Under the pieces are notes generated by a model. That model saw nothing but the letters and a program-made list of their open reading frames with translations, was not told the origin of the DNA and did no database searches. From NCBI GenBank assembly GCA_050246915.1, contig JBFWVD010000005.1, positions 1 to 64,000 on the forward strand: a DNA stretch of 64,000 bases, in the 5' to 3' direction. Within the stretch, counting starts at the first letter, position 1. Each line of letters opens with the position of its first letter. This document shows positions 16,908 to 25,854 of the stretch, piece by piece. A program made the translations under genes and the position numbers. Source of the stretch: JBFWVD01 sp050246915. Its GTDB lineage: Bacteria > Actinomycetota > Acidimicrobiia > Acidimicrobiales > Ilumatobacteraceae.

Positions 16908-18365
16908 TCATGTCTCGCCCGTCGCGTCGACCACGCCGGCGCGCGACAGCACGGTGGTGAGGTCGAGGTGCTCGTCGACCAGATCGGCCAGCGCCTCGAA
17001 CGTCGGCTCCAGCTGGTCGACCGGCCGTCGCCCCACCAGCCGTTCCACGAACTCGGGATCTTCGAAGCAGCCGTGGAGGTACATGGCGAGCAGGCTCCCG
17101 GCCGCCCATCCAAGCCCGCTGGGCAACACCGCCGTCGTCACACGGTGCGCGCCGGCCTCGCTGGCCTCGCTGACCTCGCTGGCAAAGCGCGTGATGCCGT
17201 GATGGATCTCGTATCCGCTCACCGTCATGCCGTGGAGCGTCGACCACTGCGCGGGGAGGTCGCTGAACGCGGCCGTCGTGCGCCTGACGGTCTTGATGGG
17301 AGCCAGTTCGGTGCGGAGCGGCAGCAAACCCAACCCGGTGCACGCAGCCTCGAGGCCGTGGGGATCATCGACAGCGAGTCCCATCATCTGGGCACCCCCA
17401 CACACGCCCACGACGCGCGCACCGCGCCGCGCGCCGGCGCGCACCGCGTCGTCCAGGCCGCGTGAGCGCATCCAGGCAACATCAGTTGACGTGAGTTTCG
17501 ACCCGGGGAGCACGATGAGCTCGGCGTCGTCGAGTTCGGCGGCGGTGGTGGCCCAGCGGACATCGGCCACCTGCCGGAGCAACCAGAACTCGTCCAGGTT
17601 CGATGCGGCCGGTCCTCGCACGATGCGCACACGAACTGCCCCGTCGGCCCCCGACGGGCGCAGATCCCATGCTGCGCCGTCCTCATCCGGGAGATCGTGG
17701 TGCACCATGGGCAGGACGCCGATGGTCGGCACCCCGGTGAGTGCTTCGAGATCGGCGGGTGCCGGGGCGAGCAGGCCGGGATCTCCACGGAACTTGTTGA
17801 GCACGAATCCGTCGATTCGTCCTCGTTGGTTCGGTGGAAGCAAGGCCCACGTGCCATAGAGGTGAGCGAACGCGCCACCGCGATCGATGTCGGTCACGAG
17901 CAACACGCGCGCGTCCGCGTGGTCGGCCATGGCCATGTTCACGATGTCGTCGGCTGCGAGGTTGGTCTCGGCCGGACTGCCTGCGCCTTCGATGACGACG
18001 ACGTCGGCGGTCGCCGCGACGCGTCCGTAGGCCGCAGTGACGATGGGCCACAGACGCGAGGATCGTCCGCGCCACGGTGCCTCGGTGAGTTCCCGGTCCA
18101 CGCTGCCGAGCACCACCACCTGGCTACGCGTGTCGGCCTCGGGTTTGAGCAGGATCGGGTTGTGATCGACGTGCGGTGTGCAGCGCGCCGCCAACGCTTG
18201 GAAGTACTGCGCGCAGCCGATCTCGCCGCCGTCGACGACGCGGGCGTTGTTGGACATGTTCTGCGCTTTGAACGGCGCCACTGTCAGGCCCCGTCGGCTC
18301 AACGCACGGCACAACGCGGTGGCGAGCAGGCTCTTCCCGGCCCAGGACGTGGTGCCCTGGACCAT
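16908..18365 (-). CDS. cobQ: cobyric acid synthase
   Basis: A 485-aa glutamine-dependent amidase that amidates adenosyl-cobyrinic acid a,c-diamide to cobyric acid (EC 6.3.5.10). The N-terminal P-loop domain has APFKAQNMSNNARV and ADVVVIEGAGSPAETNL. The C-terminal GATase domain has nucleophile Cys in VVGVCGGAQMMG and His in MYLHGCF. The P-loop reads VQGTTSWAGKS, whereas the family normally has TSDxGKS: Asp is replaced by Trp. No other cobalamin genes or cobalamin riboswitch were seen nearby. Confidence 0.88.
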   Translation of the reverse strand: MVQGTTSWAGKSLLATALCRALSRRGLTVAPFKAQNMSNNARVVDGGEIGCAQYFQALAARCTPHVDHNPILLKPEADTRSQVVVLGSVDRELTEAPWRGRSSRLWPIVTAAYGRVAATADVVVIEGAGSPAETNLAADDIVNMAMADHADARVLLVTDIDRGGAFAHLYGTWALLPPNQRGRIDGFVLNKFRGDPGLLAPAPADLEALTGVPTIGVLPMVHHDLPDEDGAAWDLRPSGADGAVRVRIVRGPAASNLDEFWLLRQVADVRWATTAAELDDAELIVLPGSKLTSTDVAWMRSRGLDDAVRAGARRGARVVGVCGGAQMMGLAVDDPHGLEAACTGLGLLPLRTELAPIKTVRRTTAAFSDLPAQWSTLHGMTVSGYEIHHGITRFASEVSEASEAGAHRVTTAVLPSGLGWAAGSLLAMYLHGCFEDPEFVERLVGRRPVDQLEPTFEALADLVDEHLDLTTVLSRAGVVDATGET

Positions 18366-18388
18366 GATGGCCGCGGTGGTGCGACCGG

Positions 18389-20683
18389 TCAGTTGACGTC
18401 GGCCGTCTTGGCCGCCCCCGACGCCAACAACGCGTCGATCGTGGCGAGGTCGAGGCCGACCTCGGTGAGGACTTCAACGGTGTGTTGGCCGAGCACCGGT
18501 GGCGCATGGTCGAACCGGGTGTCGAGATCACCGAAGTGCCACATGGCCCCCGGCTGCTCGAATTCACCCCAGACCGCATGGCGATAGCGGGCGATGAGAC
18601 CGGCGGCGATGTTGTCGGGATCATCGAAGAACGCCGTCTTGTTGTCGAGTCGTACCAACTCACTCGGGACATCGGCCGCGGCGAACAGCTTCAGTACCTC
18701 GTCGGTGGAACGTCCCGCGGTCGCGGTGGGGAGATCGTCAGCCCCCCGGCACCCGAGCACATCGCACGCCGCCAACAGTTGCGTCTCGGTGTTGGCGGCC
18801 ATGGCGACGTGACCATCGCTGCACTCGAGCAGACGCGAGCCCGGCGTCATGACCATCTGGTCCGCGTCGAGCGTCGGCACCGGCGCCAGTGTCCCATCGG
18901 CTTGCAGATAGGTCTCGCTGGTCGTCAGGACACCGGCGCCGAGCAACGAACCGGCCACCACCGGCGCTCGGCCGTGGCGATCGTGTTCGAGCACGGCAAG
19001 GATCGTTGCCACGGTCGACGACATGGCGCACTGATGGTCCATGAAGCCGAACCGATGCCACATCGGCGGGTTGCCCTCACCGGCGCCGAGACGTTCCCAT
19101 CCGATGGAGGACTGGAACAACTGGTCGTAGCCCGGCCAATCGGCGCGCGGTCCGACCGGACCATAGGAACTGGTGTGGCAGAACACGATCTGCGGGTTGA
19201 TCTTGTGCACTGCGTCAGCATCGAGCCCCAGCTTTCGGGCGGCCGGCTTACGCAGGTTGTGATGAACCACATCGGCCCACCGCAGCAGCGCCTCGATGGC
19301 CGGCTTGGAATCGGGGGACTTGAGGTCGAGGGCCACGGTTCGCTTGCCCCGTTGGCATCCGGCGAACGGCCAGTCCGACCAACGCATCGGGTCACCGGTG
19401 GTGGCTTCGACCTTGATGACGGTGGCGCCGAGGTCGGCCATGAGCATCGGTCCGAGCGGACCGGCCAGGTAGTTGCCGAAGTCGAGGACTCGCAGACCTT
19501 CGAGCGGATGACGCTGTGATGCATCGGCCCGTCCGGTGAAGGCGGCGCTGCGGACCTCGGCAGCGGTGCGCGCCTTCCACGTCGAACCGGCCACGTCGTG
19601 ATGCTCGTCGAGCGCCGGCGCCGTGTTGCGCATGGACGCTGGAGGATCGAGCGTCATCGGGTAGCCGGGCACGGTGATGTGACCGGCCACGGGATCATCG
19701 ATCTCGATGACATAGTCATTGGCTCGGGCCTGTTCGTCGGTGAGGATGGCACCGAGGGGCAACACGGCCTGAGCGGGGATGTCGTTGGCCCAGAAGTGAT
19801 CGAGCCACTGCTGCGCTGGTCGACGCAGGAACGCCATCTTGTTGGCACCCCAGTTGGGATACACCGCCGCCATGCCCGGCCCGTGCACTCGGTTGGCTTC
19901 TGCCACAGCTTCTGGGCCCATCTCGGCGAACACCGCCTGCATCAGCGGGGTGTGGTCGGGGTTGGGCGGCATGATGTGGATCCACTCGCCGTCGCCGCAC
20001 TCGAACAAGCTGGCGTTCATGCCGCCCTTGGGCATGCCGATGCGCAACGCGTCCGATGGGGACTGCGCCCGTGACCAATGCATCATCATCGGTACGAGCG
20101 CACCTTGTACCAAGCTGGTGTGGGCCGGGCCAGCGGTACCGGTGCGCCCGCGGGCAACCAGGCGAGCCGCAATTCCAATTGCCGCAAGCCACACCGCACC
20201 CCAGCTGCCGAGCGGGAACCGCACGTAGATCGGTCCGTCGCGCAGTCCCTTCTGCTCATCGAGAACACCCATGCGGGCCAAGGTGAGCAGATCGTCGACG
20301 GGGGCGTCGGCGTGGCGATGGTTCATGGGCCACGCCAACACCGACGAGGCGATGAGGTTGGGGAAGCGCGCTGCCAATGAGGCATCGTCGAGGCCGAGTC
20401 GCTTGGCGTGGGTGGGGCCGTAGGAATGGACGAGCACATCGGCACCCGCCAGCAAGGCATCGAGTCGAGCGCGTCCATCGGTCGACTCGATGTCGAGCTC
20501 CACCGACTGCTTGCTGCGCGACCACGTGCGGAAGCCGGGCTTGTGGCGCTCGGGACTGCCCCCGATCGGCTCGATCATCACCACATCGGCTCCGGCTTCG
20601 GCCAGCACCATCGCCGCGGTCGGTCCGGCGATGCCATGAGACATATCGACGATTCGAACCCCACTCAACATGGCGTCAGCCAT
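18389..20683 (-). CDS. fused two-domain class III CoA-transferase (CaiB/BaiF)
   Basis: A 764-aa protein with two complete CaiB/BaiF units. Domain 1 (about 5-355) starts LSGVRIVDMSHGIAGPTAAM. Domain 2 (about 393-760) starts LEGLRVLDFGNYLAGPLGPM. Typical family III transferases are about 400-aa dimers, so this looks like an intramolecular pair. The probable nucleophilic Asp region in domain 1 is PVDDLLTLARMG. Domain 2 has WPGYDQLFQSSIG at the equivalent place. It transfers CoA between acyl groups; substrate unknown. It is the first gene of the eight-gene reverse run. Confidence 0.85.
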   Translation of the reverse strand: MADAMLSGVRIVDMSHGIAGPTAAMVLAEAGADVVMIEPIGGSPERHKPGFRTWSRSKQSVELDIESTDGRARLDALLAGADVLVHSYGPTHAKRLGLDDASLAARFPNLIASSVLAWPMNHRHADAPVDDLLTLARMGVLDEQKGLRDGPIYVRFPLGSWGAVWLAAIGIAARLVARGRTGTAGPAHTSLVQGALVPMMMHWSRAQSPSDALRIGMPKGGMNASLFECGDGEWIHIMPPNPDHTPLMQAVFAEMGPEAVAEANRVHGPGMAAVYPNWGANKMAFLRRPAQQWLDHFWANDIPAQAVLPLGAILTDEQARANDYVIEIDDPVAGHITVPGYPMTLDPPASMRNTAPALDEHHDVAGSTWKARTAAEVRSAAFTGRADASQRHPLEGLRVLDFGNYLAGPLGPMLMADLGATVIKVEATTGDPMRWSDWPFAGCQRGKRTVALDLKSPDSKPAIEALLRWADVVHHNLRKPAARKLGLDADAVHKINPQIVFCHTSSYGPVGPRADWPGYDQLFQSSIGWERLGAGEGNPPMWHRFGFMDHQCAMSSTVATILAVLEHDRHGRAPVVAGSLLGAGVLTTSETYLQADGTLAPVPTLDADQMVMTPGSRLLECSDGHVAMAANTETQLLAACDVLGCRGADDLPTATAGRSTDEVLKLFAAADVPSELVRLDNKTAFFDDPDNIAAGLIARYRHAVWGEFEQPGAMWHFGDLDTRFDHAPPVLGQHTVEVLTEVGLDLATIDALLASGAAKTADVN

Positions 20684-20810
20684 CGCAGATCCCCCTAGAT
20701 AGAGCCACGGGCGACGGTAGCAGTCGTGGTTCGGACGATCCCGACGGTCCCGTCACTAGGGTGCAAGCAACTGACGTGGTCGAGGGGACCGATGTTGTCG
20801 AGGGGGAGAC

Positions 20811-21677
20811 ATGGGACTGTGGGATGAACGTGCTGCACTCGAAGGGAAGGTGGCGCTCATCGGCGGTGGCGCAGGCGGGCTGGGACGCGCGATCTCGATC
20901 GATCTGGCGCGGGCCGGGATGGCCGTGGCGGTGTGCGATCGTGACGAGGCAGCGCTCGACGTGACCATGGGGCAACTGGACGCGATGGGCGCCGACTGCA
21001 TCGGTGCTGTCGTCGATGTGCGCTCCCACGATGCGCTCGAGGCGTTCTTCGCCCGCACCGCTGATCGTTGGGGCGTCCTCGATGTGTTGGTGAACGTTGC
21101 GGGCGGGACCTTCAAGGGTGCGTTCGCCGACTCGACGCCCAAGGGTCGCGATGCGCTCATCCGCACCAACTTCATGTGGGTGATGGACGCGTGCCACATG
21201 GCCATCCCGCTGATGCGGGCTGGCGGGCGTGGCGGCTCGATCATCAACATCACGACGATCGAGTGCCATCGCGCCGCGCCGAACTTTGCCGTGTACTCGG
21301 CCATGAAGGCGGCGGTCGAGCAGTTCTCCCGGACGGTGGCCGTCGAGCTGGCTCCTGAGGGCATACGCATCAACAACGTGGCTCCGGACATGACACCAAC
21401 TGAGGGCATCATCGGCATCGGTGCCAACGCAGCCAGCGACAGCAACACCATGCTGGATCCCAAGGGCGCGAAGATCGCCATCCCCATGGGCCGCACGGGC
21501 GTACCCGAGGACATCTCCAACAGCGTGCTGTTCCTGGCATCGGGGTTGTCGAGCTACATCACTGGCTGCACGCTTCATCCCGATGGCGGAGCGCTCACGT
21601 CATCGGGCTGGTTCAACTGGCCGGGTTCCGGTTTCGGCAACACCGTGCCCCGTGAGGTGCTCGACAAGATCAATTGA
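20811..21677 (+). CDS. SDR-family oxidoreductase
   Basis: A 288-aa short-chain dehydrogenase. Its cofactor motif is VALIGGGAGGLGRAI, Asp in CDRD suggests NAD(H), and NVAGG is the structural Asn block. The catalytic Tyr and Lys are in VYSAMKAA. At the position of the usual catalytic Ser, 13 residues before the Tyr, the sequence has Thr (NITTIECH). A C-terminal DGGALTSSGWFNWPGSGFG is typical of lipid or steroid-type SDRs. It is divergent from the CoA-transferase, with a 127-bp shared promoter region. Confidence 0.85.
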   Translation: MGLWDERAALEGKVALIGGGAGGLGRAISIDLARAGMAVAVCDRDEAALDVTMGQLDAMGADCIGAVVDVRSHDALEAFFARTADRWGVLDVLVNVAGGTFKGAFADSTPKGRDALIRTNFMWVMDACHMAIPLMRAGGRGGSIINITTIECHRAAPNFAVYSAMKAAVEQFSRTVAVELAPEGIRINNVAPDMTPTEGIIGIGANAASDSNTMLDPKGAKIAIPMGRTGVPEDISNSVLFLASGLSSYITGCTLHPDGGALTSSGWFNWPGSGFGNTVPREVLDKIN

Positions 21678-21724
21678 CGGCGCGCGCTGGTCGTGAACGC
21701 GAGGGTGAGCGCGAACTCGAAAAC

Positions 21725-21760
21725 GACGAAGGGCGCCGGGGAGACCCGGCGCCCTTCGTC
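21725..21760 (-). terminator. 16-bp stem terminator between convergent genes
   Basis: A perfect 16-bp stem (21725-21740 with 21745-21760) has a GAGA loop between the convergent SDR and amidohydrolase genes. On the reverse strand it is followed by GTTTTCG, so it mainly serves the reverse gene but may act in both directions. Confidence 0.7.
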
Positions 21761-21794
21761 TCGGGCGATATTGCTGAGCGGGTGCGCTGCGGCC

Positions 21795-23045
21795 TCAGTG
21801 GGCGGCGGCGTACCGGGCCTTGTACACGGACCGGCTGGTCGTCGAGGTGTCAACGTCAGTTGCCAGCGCACGGAGAGCACCGACGGTGGCCTGCTCCTTG
21901 GTGCGGTGCTGGAAGGGATCGAAGCGGAAGAAGCGGCAGGCGTTCTCCCACGTGATCTTGTTGATGTACTCGTCGGACAGACCGGCAGCGTTGGCCTCCT
22001 CGAGGAAGAACTCGGGTGAGTTCGGCCACGTCGAGTCGGAGTGGGGGTAGTCGCACTCCCACGTGACGGTGTCGATACCGATGCGGTCCAACTGGCCCAG
22101 CGCCGACGGATCGGTGATGAAGCAGCCGAGGAAGTTCTTGCGCCACAGCTCGGTGCCGTTCTTGGCGCCGATGTCCACGCCGGTCCAGGTGTGGTTGGTG
22201 ACGTGGCGATCGACGCGGTCGAGGTAGAAGGGGATCCAGCCGATCCCGCCTTCGCTCATGGCCACCTTGAGGTTGGGGAACTTCACGAAGGTGCCGCTGA
22301 CGATGAGGTCGGTTGCGGCCAAGGCAGACAGCTGCGGTGCCAGCACGATGAGCTGATCGGCGGTGGAGCCCTCGGCACGCTGCAACAGGTTGAAGGCGCC
22401 GCCAATGTGCATGCACACCGCGATGTCGGTGTCGCACAGGGCGCCCAGCACTGGGTCCCAATGGTCGCCGTAGAAGCCGGGCAACTGGTTGGCGTGCGGG
22501 GTCTCGGGGAACGTGATGGCGGTGCAGCCCTTCGCGGCGATGCGGTGGATCTCCTTCACACATGCCTCGATGTCCCACAGCGGGAGCAGGCCGAGCGGGA
22601 TGAAGCGACCGGGGTAGGAACCGGCCAGCTCGTCGATGTGCCAGTCGTTGTAGGCCGACACAGCCGCAGCGGACAGCTCACGGTTGGGCATGCCGGCGAG
22701 CCAGGCGCCAGCAAAACCGGCCGAGGTCGGGAAGTTCATCGAGGCCAGCAGGCCGTTGGCGTTCATGTCACGGACGCGCTCGTGGATGTCGTAGCAACCG
22801 GGACGCATCTCGGCGTGGCCGACCGGGTCGAAGCCCCACTCGTCACGGGGCCACGAGGCCACGGCGCCGAGGCCCGACGTGCCCATGATCTGGCCCTGGA
22901 ACACCCAATTGTCGATGCCGTTGGCATCGCGCACGAACTTGGGGGCATCGTCGGCGAACTTGGCCGGCATACGTCCCTCGAAGACGTTGGGCGGCTCGAT
23001 GATGTGGTCATCGATGCTCACCATGATCAGGTCGTTGACGTTCAT
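21795..23045 (-). CDS. amidohydrolase-2 family metal-dependent hydrolase
   Basis: A 416-aa TIM-barrel hydrolase of the ACMSD-like amidohydrolase-2 family. It opens with VSIDDHIIEPPNVF, whose metal ligands form a DxH-type site. Later motifs are VCMHIGGAFN, KVAMSEGGIGWIPF and WECDYPHSDSTWPNSPE, which carry further ligands and the catalytic Asp. Members are decarboxylases or C-C hydrolases acting on aromatic or acyl compounds. Substrate unknown. Its start lies 185 bp from the next reverse gene, so it probably has its own promoter. Confidence 0.85.
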   Translation of the reverse strand: MNVNDLIMVSIDDHIIEPPNVFEGRMPAKFADDAPKFVRDANGIDNWVFQGQIMGTSGLGAVASWPRDEWGFDPVGHAEMRPGCYDIHERVRDMNANGLLASMNFPTSAGFAGAWLAGMPNRELSAAAVSAYNDWHIDELAGSYPGRFIPLGLLPLWDIEACVKEIHRIAAKGCTAITFPETPHANQLPGFYGDHWDPVLGALCDTDIAVCMHIGGAFNLLQRAEGSTADQLIVLAPQLSALAATDLIVSGTFVKFPNLKVAMSEGGIGWIPFYLDRVDRHVTNHTWTGVDIGAKNGTELWRKNFLGCFITDPSALGQLDRIGIDTVTWECDYPHSDSTWPNSPEFFLEEANAAGLSDEYINKITWENACRFFRFDPFQHRTKEQATVGALRALATDVDTSTTSRSVYKARYAAAH

Positions 23046-23230
23046 CTTGCTCCTCTTCCCCGTGGTGCCCGTGAATCAGGCCCAAGAACAGATCGTCCCC
23101 GGAGCGAGCAGCGTCGGGCGCGGCTGCCTGTCGGCAGGGTATCGGATCTTTCTGACAAAGGTGAATGTCGGGTCCGGTCAAAAGCCTCTGGAAATGTTGT
23201 CGGGCGCTTTCGGAACGCTGGCCCTGTGGG

Positions 23231-24046
23231 TCAGATCAATGCGTTACCGGCGTCCACCGGGAGCGTCACACCGGTGATGTACTTCGAGTCGTCGGAGGCC
23301 AGGAACAACACGGCGTTGGCGATGTCGTCCACCTGCAGACGCTCGACGTCGAGCATGTTGATGTAGACAGCACCGAGTTTGGGGTTCGACTCGAGGATGG
23401 TGAAGAGCTTGTGGATCGGCTCGCCGCCGATCTGGGTCTCGACCCCGGTGGGGTGGACGGAGTTCACCCGGATGGCGTGTTCGGCAAGCTCCTGAGCGAA
23501 GCAGCGCATGAGGCCGACCACACCGTGCTTTGCGGTGCTGTAGGCCATGATCCCCGGGTAGCCCTTGAGGCCCGATGCGGAGCTGATGAAGATCATCGAA
23601 CCGCCTCGGCCGCCCGTGATGATGTGGGGCGCTGCGAGCTGCGCGGTGTTCCAGACGCCGGTGAGGCAGATGCCGATCGTGGTCTCCCAATGCTCGGGAG
23701 TGATGTCGTTCCAGCGGTCGGCCATGGTGATGCCCGCGTTGGCAACGACGATGTCGAGTCGACCCAGTTCGGCAACGCCGTGGTCGATGCCGGCACTCAG
23801 CTTGGCTCTATCGCGCACATCGCAGGCCACGGTGATGATCCGGCGATCGTGCGACTCGACCATCCTCACCGTCTCGGCCATGTCCTCGGCCGAGCCGAGC
23901 GGATAGATCACGTCGGGAAGATCGCCGCACACATCGACGGCGATGATGTCGGCACCCTCGCTGGCCAACAAGGCCGCCTCGGCCTGGCCCTGACCACGCG
24001 CCGCGCCGGTGATGAGCGCGACCTTGCCTTCGAGACGACCTGCCAT
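23231..24046 (-). CDS. mycofactocin-coupled type SDR oxidoreductase
   Basis: A 271-aa SDR with the hallmark ITGAARGQG, and ADIIAVDV for a non-exchangeable NAD. These are features of the subfamily whose bound cofactor is recycled by mycofactocin. Catalytic residues are Ser (FISSASG), Tyr and Lys (AYSTAKHG). An insertion between strands 2 and 3 (DLPDVIYPLGSAEDMAETVR) is also characteristic. It likely oxidises alcohols or sterol-like compounds. No mft biosynthesis genes are in this window. It has a short upstream gap and stands alone. Confidence 0.85.
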   Translation of the reverse strand: MAGRLEGKVALITGAARGQGQAEAALLASEGADIIAVDVCGDLPDVIYPLGSAEDMAETVRMVESHDRRIITVACDVRDRAKLSAGIDHGVAELGRLDIVVANAGITMADRWNDITPEHWETTIGICLTGVWNTAQLAAPHIITGGRGGSMIFISSASGLKGYPGIMAYSTAKHGVVGLMRCFAQELAEHAIRVNSVHPTGVETQIGGEPIHKLFTILESNPKLGAVYINMLDVERLQVDDIANAVLFLASDDSKYITGVTLPVDAGNALI

Positions 24047-24213
24047 GACTTCCCCCGATTGGATGAATGGCGGCGCGAGCTGCCGCCAGCGAGCGGGAGC
24101 CTAGGGCGCGGCCGCGCCGATAGCCGTTGGCGCACCCTTTGGGGCCTGGGCGCACACCGCTCGGGGACCTTGTCCTCTGGGGGGACGATCGGCGAATCCA
24201 CAACTCTGTGACT

Positions 24214-25008
24214 ATGAGATTGCCGGTAGCTGCCCGACCGATGTGGCGGACGGTGGCCATCCCGAGCGAGCACGGGGGATGGGGTCTCACCCTCGAGCCG
24301 GTACTGCTGGGGCTCATGTTGGCCCCATCGGTCGCGGGTGCGGCGATCGGGGGAGCGGCGTTCGTTGCCTTCCTGTGCCGCACCCCGCTGAAGCTCGTGC
24401 TCGTCGATGTGTGGCGTCGGCGATGGTTGCCCCGCACGTCGATGGCAGCGGTCTTTGCGTCGATCGAGTTGATGCTCGCCGGCGCTCTGGTGGCTGTCGC
24501 CGTCGCCTCCGCTGGTTGGTTGTGGTGGTGGCCAGTCCTCATTGCCGGGCCGCTCGTGGCCGTCGAGCTGGCGTTCGAGGCCCGCAGCCGCGGTCGTCGC
24601 CTGATCCCCGAGCTCTGTGGCGCAGTGGGAATCGAGGCGAGCGTGGCGGCCATCGTGGTGGCCGGCGACGGGTCGACGCGCCTGGCTCTCGCGGCCTGGC
24701 TCATTCTCGTCGCCCGATCGATCGCGGCGGTCGTCCACGTGCGGGTGCAGATCGCTCGCTTGCGTCACGGCACTGGCGACCAACGCCTCAGCGACGCCCT
24801 GCAACCGGTCGGCGTCCTCATCGCCGTCGTGGCGGTAGCGGTCGAGACGTCGGTCATCGGCGGTCTGATCGTCATGATCGTGATCGCTGCTGCGCATGTG
24901 GCGATGGTGCGCCAGCCGCCTCTGCCGCCCAAGGAGATCGGTCTGCAGCAGATGCTCATGGGTTTCGTCCTGGTGGCCACGACCGCCATCGGTGTGTTGC
25001 TGGCCTGA
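24214..25008 (+). CDS. YwiC-like integral membrane protein
   Basis: A 264-aa membrane protein with about eight hydrophobic helices and the family signature IPSEHGGWGLTLEPVLLGL near the N-terminus, plus FLCRTPLKL in the second helix region. In Bacillus subtilis ywiC neighbours fnr and nitrate-respiration genes, but its activity is unknown. Here it is 43 bp upstream of the RIC Fe-S repair gene, which supports a role in nitrogen-oxide or anaerobic stress. ATG 24214 is preferred over the distant GTG at 24127. Confidence 0.8.
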   Translation: MRLPVAARPMWRTVAIPSEHGGWGLTLEPVLLGLMLAPSVAGAAIGGAAFVAFLCRTPLKLVLVDVWRRRWLPRTSMAAVFASIELMLAGALVAVAVASAGWLWWWPVLIAGPLVAVELAFEARSRGRRLIPELCGAVGIEASVAAIVVAGDGSTRLALAAWLILVARSIAAVVHVRVQIARLRHGTGDQRLSDALQPVGVLIAVVAVAVETSVIGGLIVMIVIAAAHVAMVRQPPLPPKEIGLQQMLMGFVLVATTAIGVLLA

Positions 25009-25051
25009 CGGCGCCAGGAGCCATCGCTCGAAGAATGCAAGGAGAATTGAC

Positions 25052-25789
25052 ATGCGCGACATCACTGCGGCGACCACGTTGGCCGATCTGGTCACCGATC
25101 ATCCCGAGCTCGCCCCAGCGCTGGACGGTCGCGGCCTCGATTACTGCTGCCGTGGGCAACGAACATTGGCGCAGTCCTGCGAGGAGCTGAACCTCGACGT
25201 GGGGGAGGTCGTGGAGGCGCTGAGCGCACAACGCGCATCAGCGACGGCGGCGACGACCGCGATCGTGCAGTGGGCGACGATGGATGCCACAGCGTTGGTC
25301 GATCATCTCGAGGCCACGCACCATCGGTTCCTCGATCGGGAACTACCTCGTGTGGGCGCTCTGCTCGACAAGATCGTGCAGGTGCACGGTGAACGGCATC
25401 CGGAGCTCAGCGAGGTGAGCCGGGTCTTCGGCGCGTTGCGCGCCGATCTCGAACCGCACCTCGTGAAGGAAGAGCGGGTCCTGTTCCCCATGATCCGTCA
25501 GCTCGTCGCCGCCGACGAGCTGCCAGCGTTCCATTGCGGCACCCTGGCCAATCCCATCTCGGTGATGATGCGTGAGCACGACCAGGTCGGTGACCTCCTT
25601 GCCGAGCTGCGACGGCTCACCGACGGCTACCGCGTGCCCCAGGACGGGTGCGCCACCTACACGCTCTGTTTCGAGGGTCTGGCCGCCATCGAGGCCGACA
25701 CTCATCTGCACGTCCACAAGGAGAACAACCGGCTGTTCCCGGCGGTCGTCGCGCTGGAGTCGCAGCTGGCGGAGCGGGTTGCCAACTGA
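25052..25789 (+). CDS. RIC/ScdA-type iron-sulfur cluster repair di-iron protein
   Basis: A 245-aa cytoplasmic hemerythrin-like protein that helps restore Fe-S clusters damaged by nitric oxide or peroxide. It has the N-terminal ScdA domain with GLDYCCRGQRTLAQSCEE. His/Glu ligands of a di-iron site follow in HLEATHHRFLDRE, PHLVKEERVLFP, MREHDQVGDLL and HLHVHKENNRLFP. ATG 25052 has AAGGAG 8 nt upstream. It follows the YwiC-like gene in the same direction with a 43-bp gap, probably one operon. Confidence 0.9.
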   Translation: MRDITAATTLADLVTDHPELAPALDGRGLDYCCRGQRTLAQSCEELNLDVGEVVEALSAQRASATAATTAIVQWATMDATALVDHLEATHHRFLDRELPRVGALLDKIVQVHGERHPELSEVSRVFGALRADLEPHLVKEERVLFPMIRQLVAADELPAFHCGTLANPISVMMREHDQVGDLLAELRRLTDGYRVPQDGCATYTLCFEGLAAIEADTHLHVHKENNRLFPAVVALESQLAERVAN

Positions 25790-25829
25790 CGGCGCTGGGG
25801 CGTATCGTCCAGATACCCCCCATGGGTAT
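25779..25829 (+). promoter_or_regulatory. copZ promoter with CsoR-like operator
   Basis: TTGCCA (25779-25784) and TATCGT (25803-25808) are spaced by 18 bp and fit a housekeeping promoter. The inverted repeat ATACCC-CCCAT-GGGTAT (25813-25829) overlaps the expected start site. It has the A/T-flanked C/G-tract form of CsoR-family operators. csoR is the last gene of the downstream operon, so Cu(I)-relieved autorepression is the likely logic. Confidence 0.75.
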
Positions 25830-25854
25830 CAGTCGTCGAGGCCGAGGAGCCGAT

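Noticed and set aside
18366..18388. Cobalamin riboswitch ahead of cobQ
   Set aside because: Only 23 bp separate cobQ from the CoA-transferase gene, so there is no room for one.
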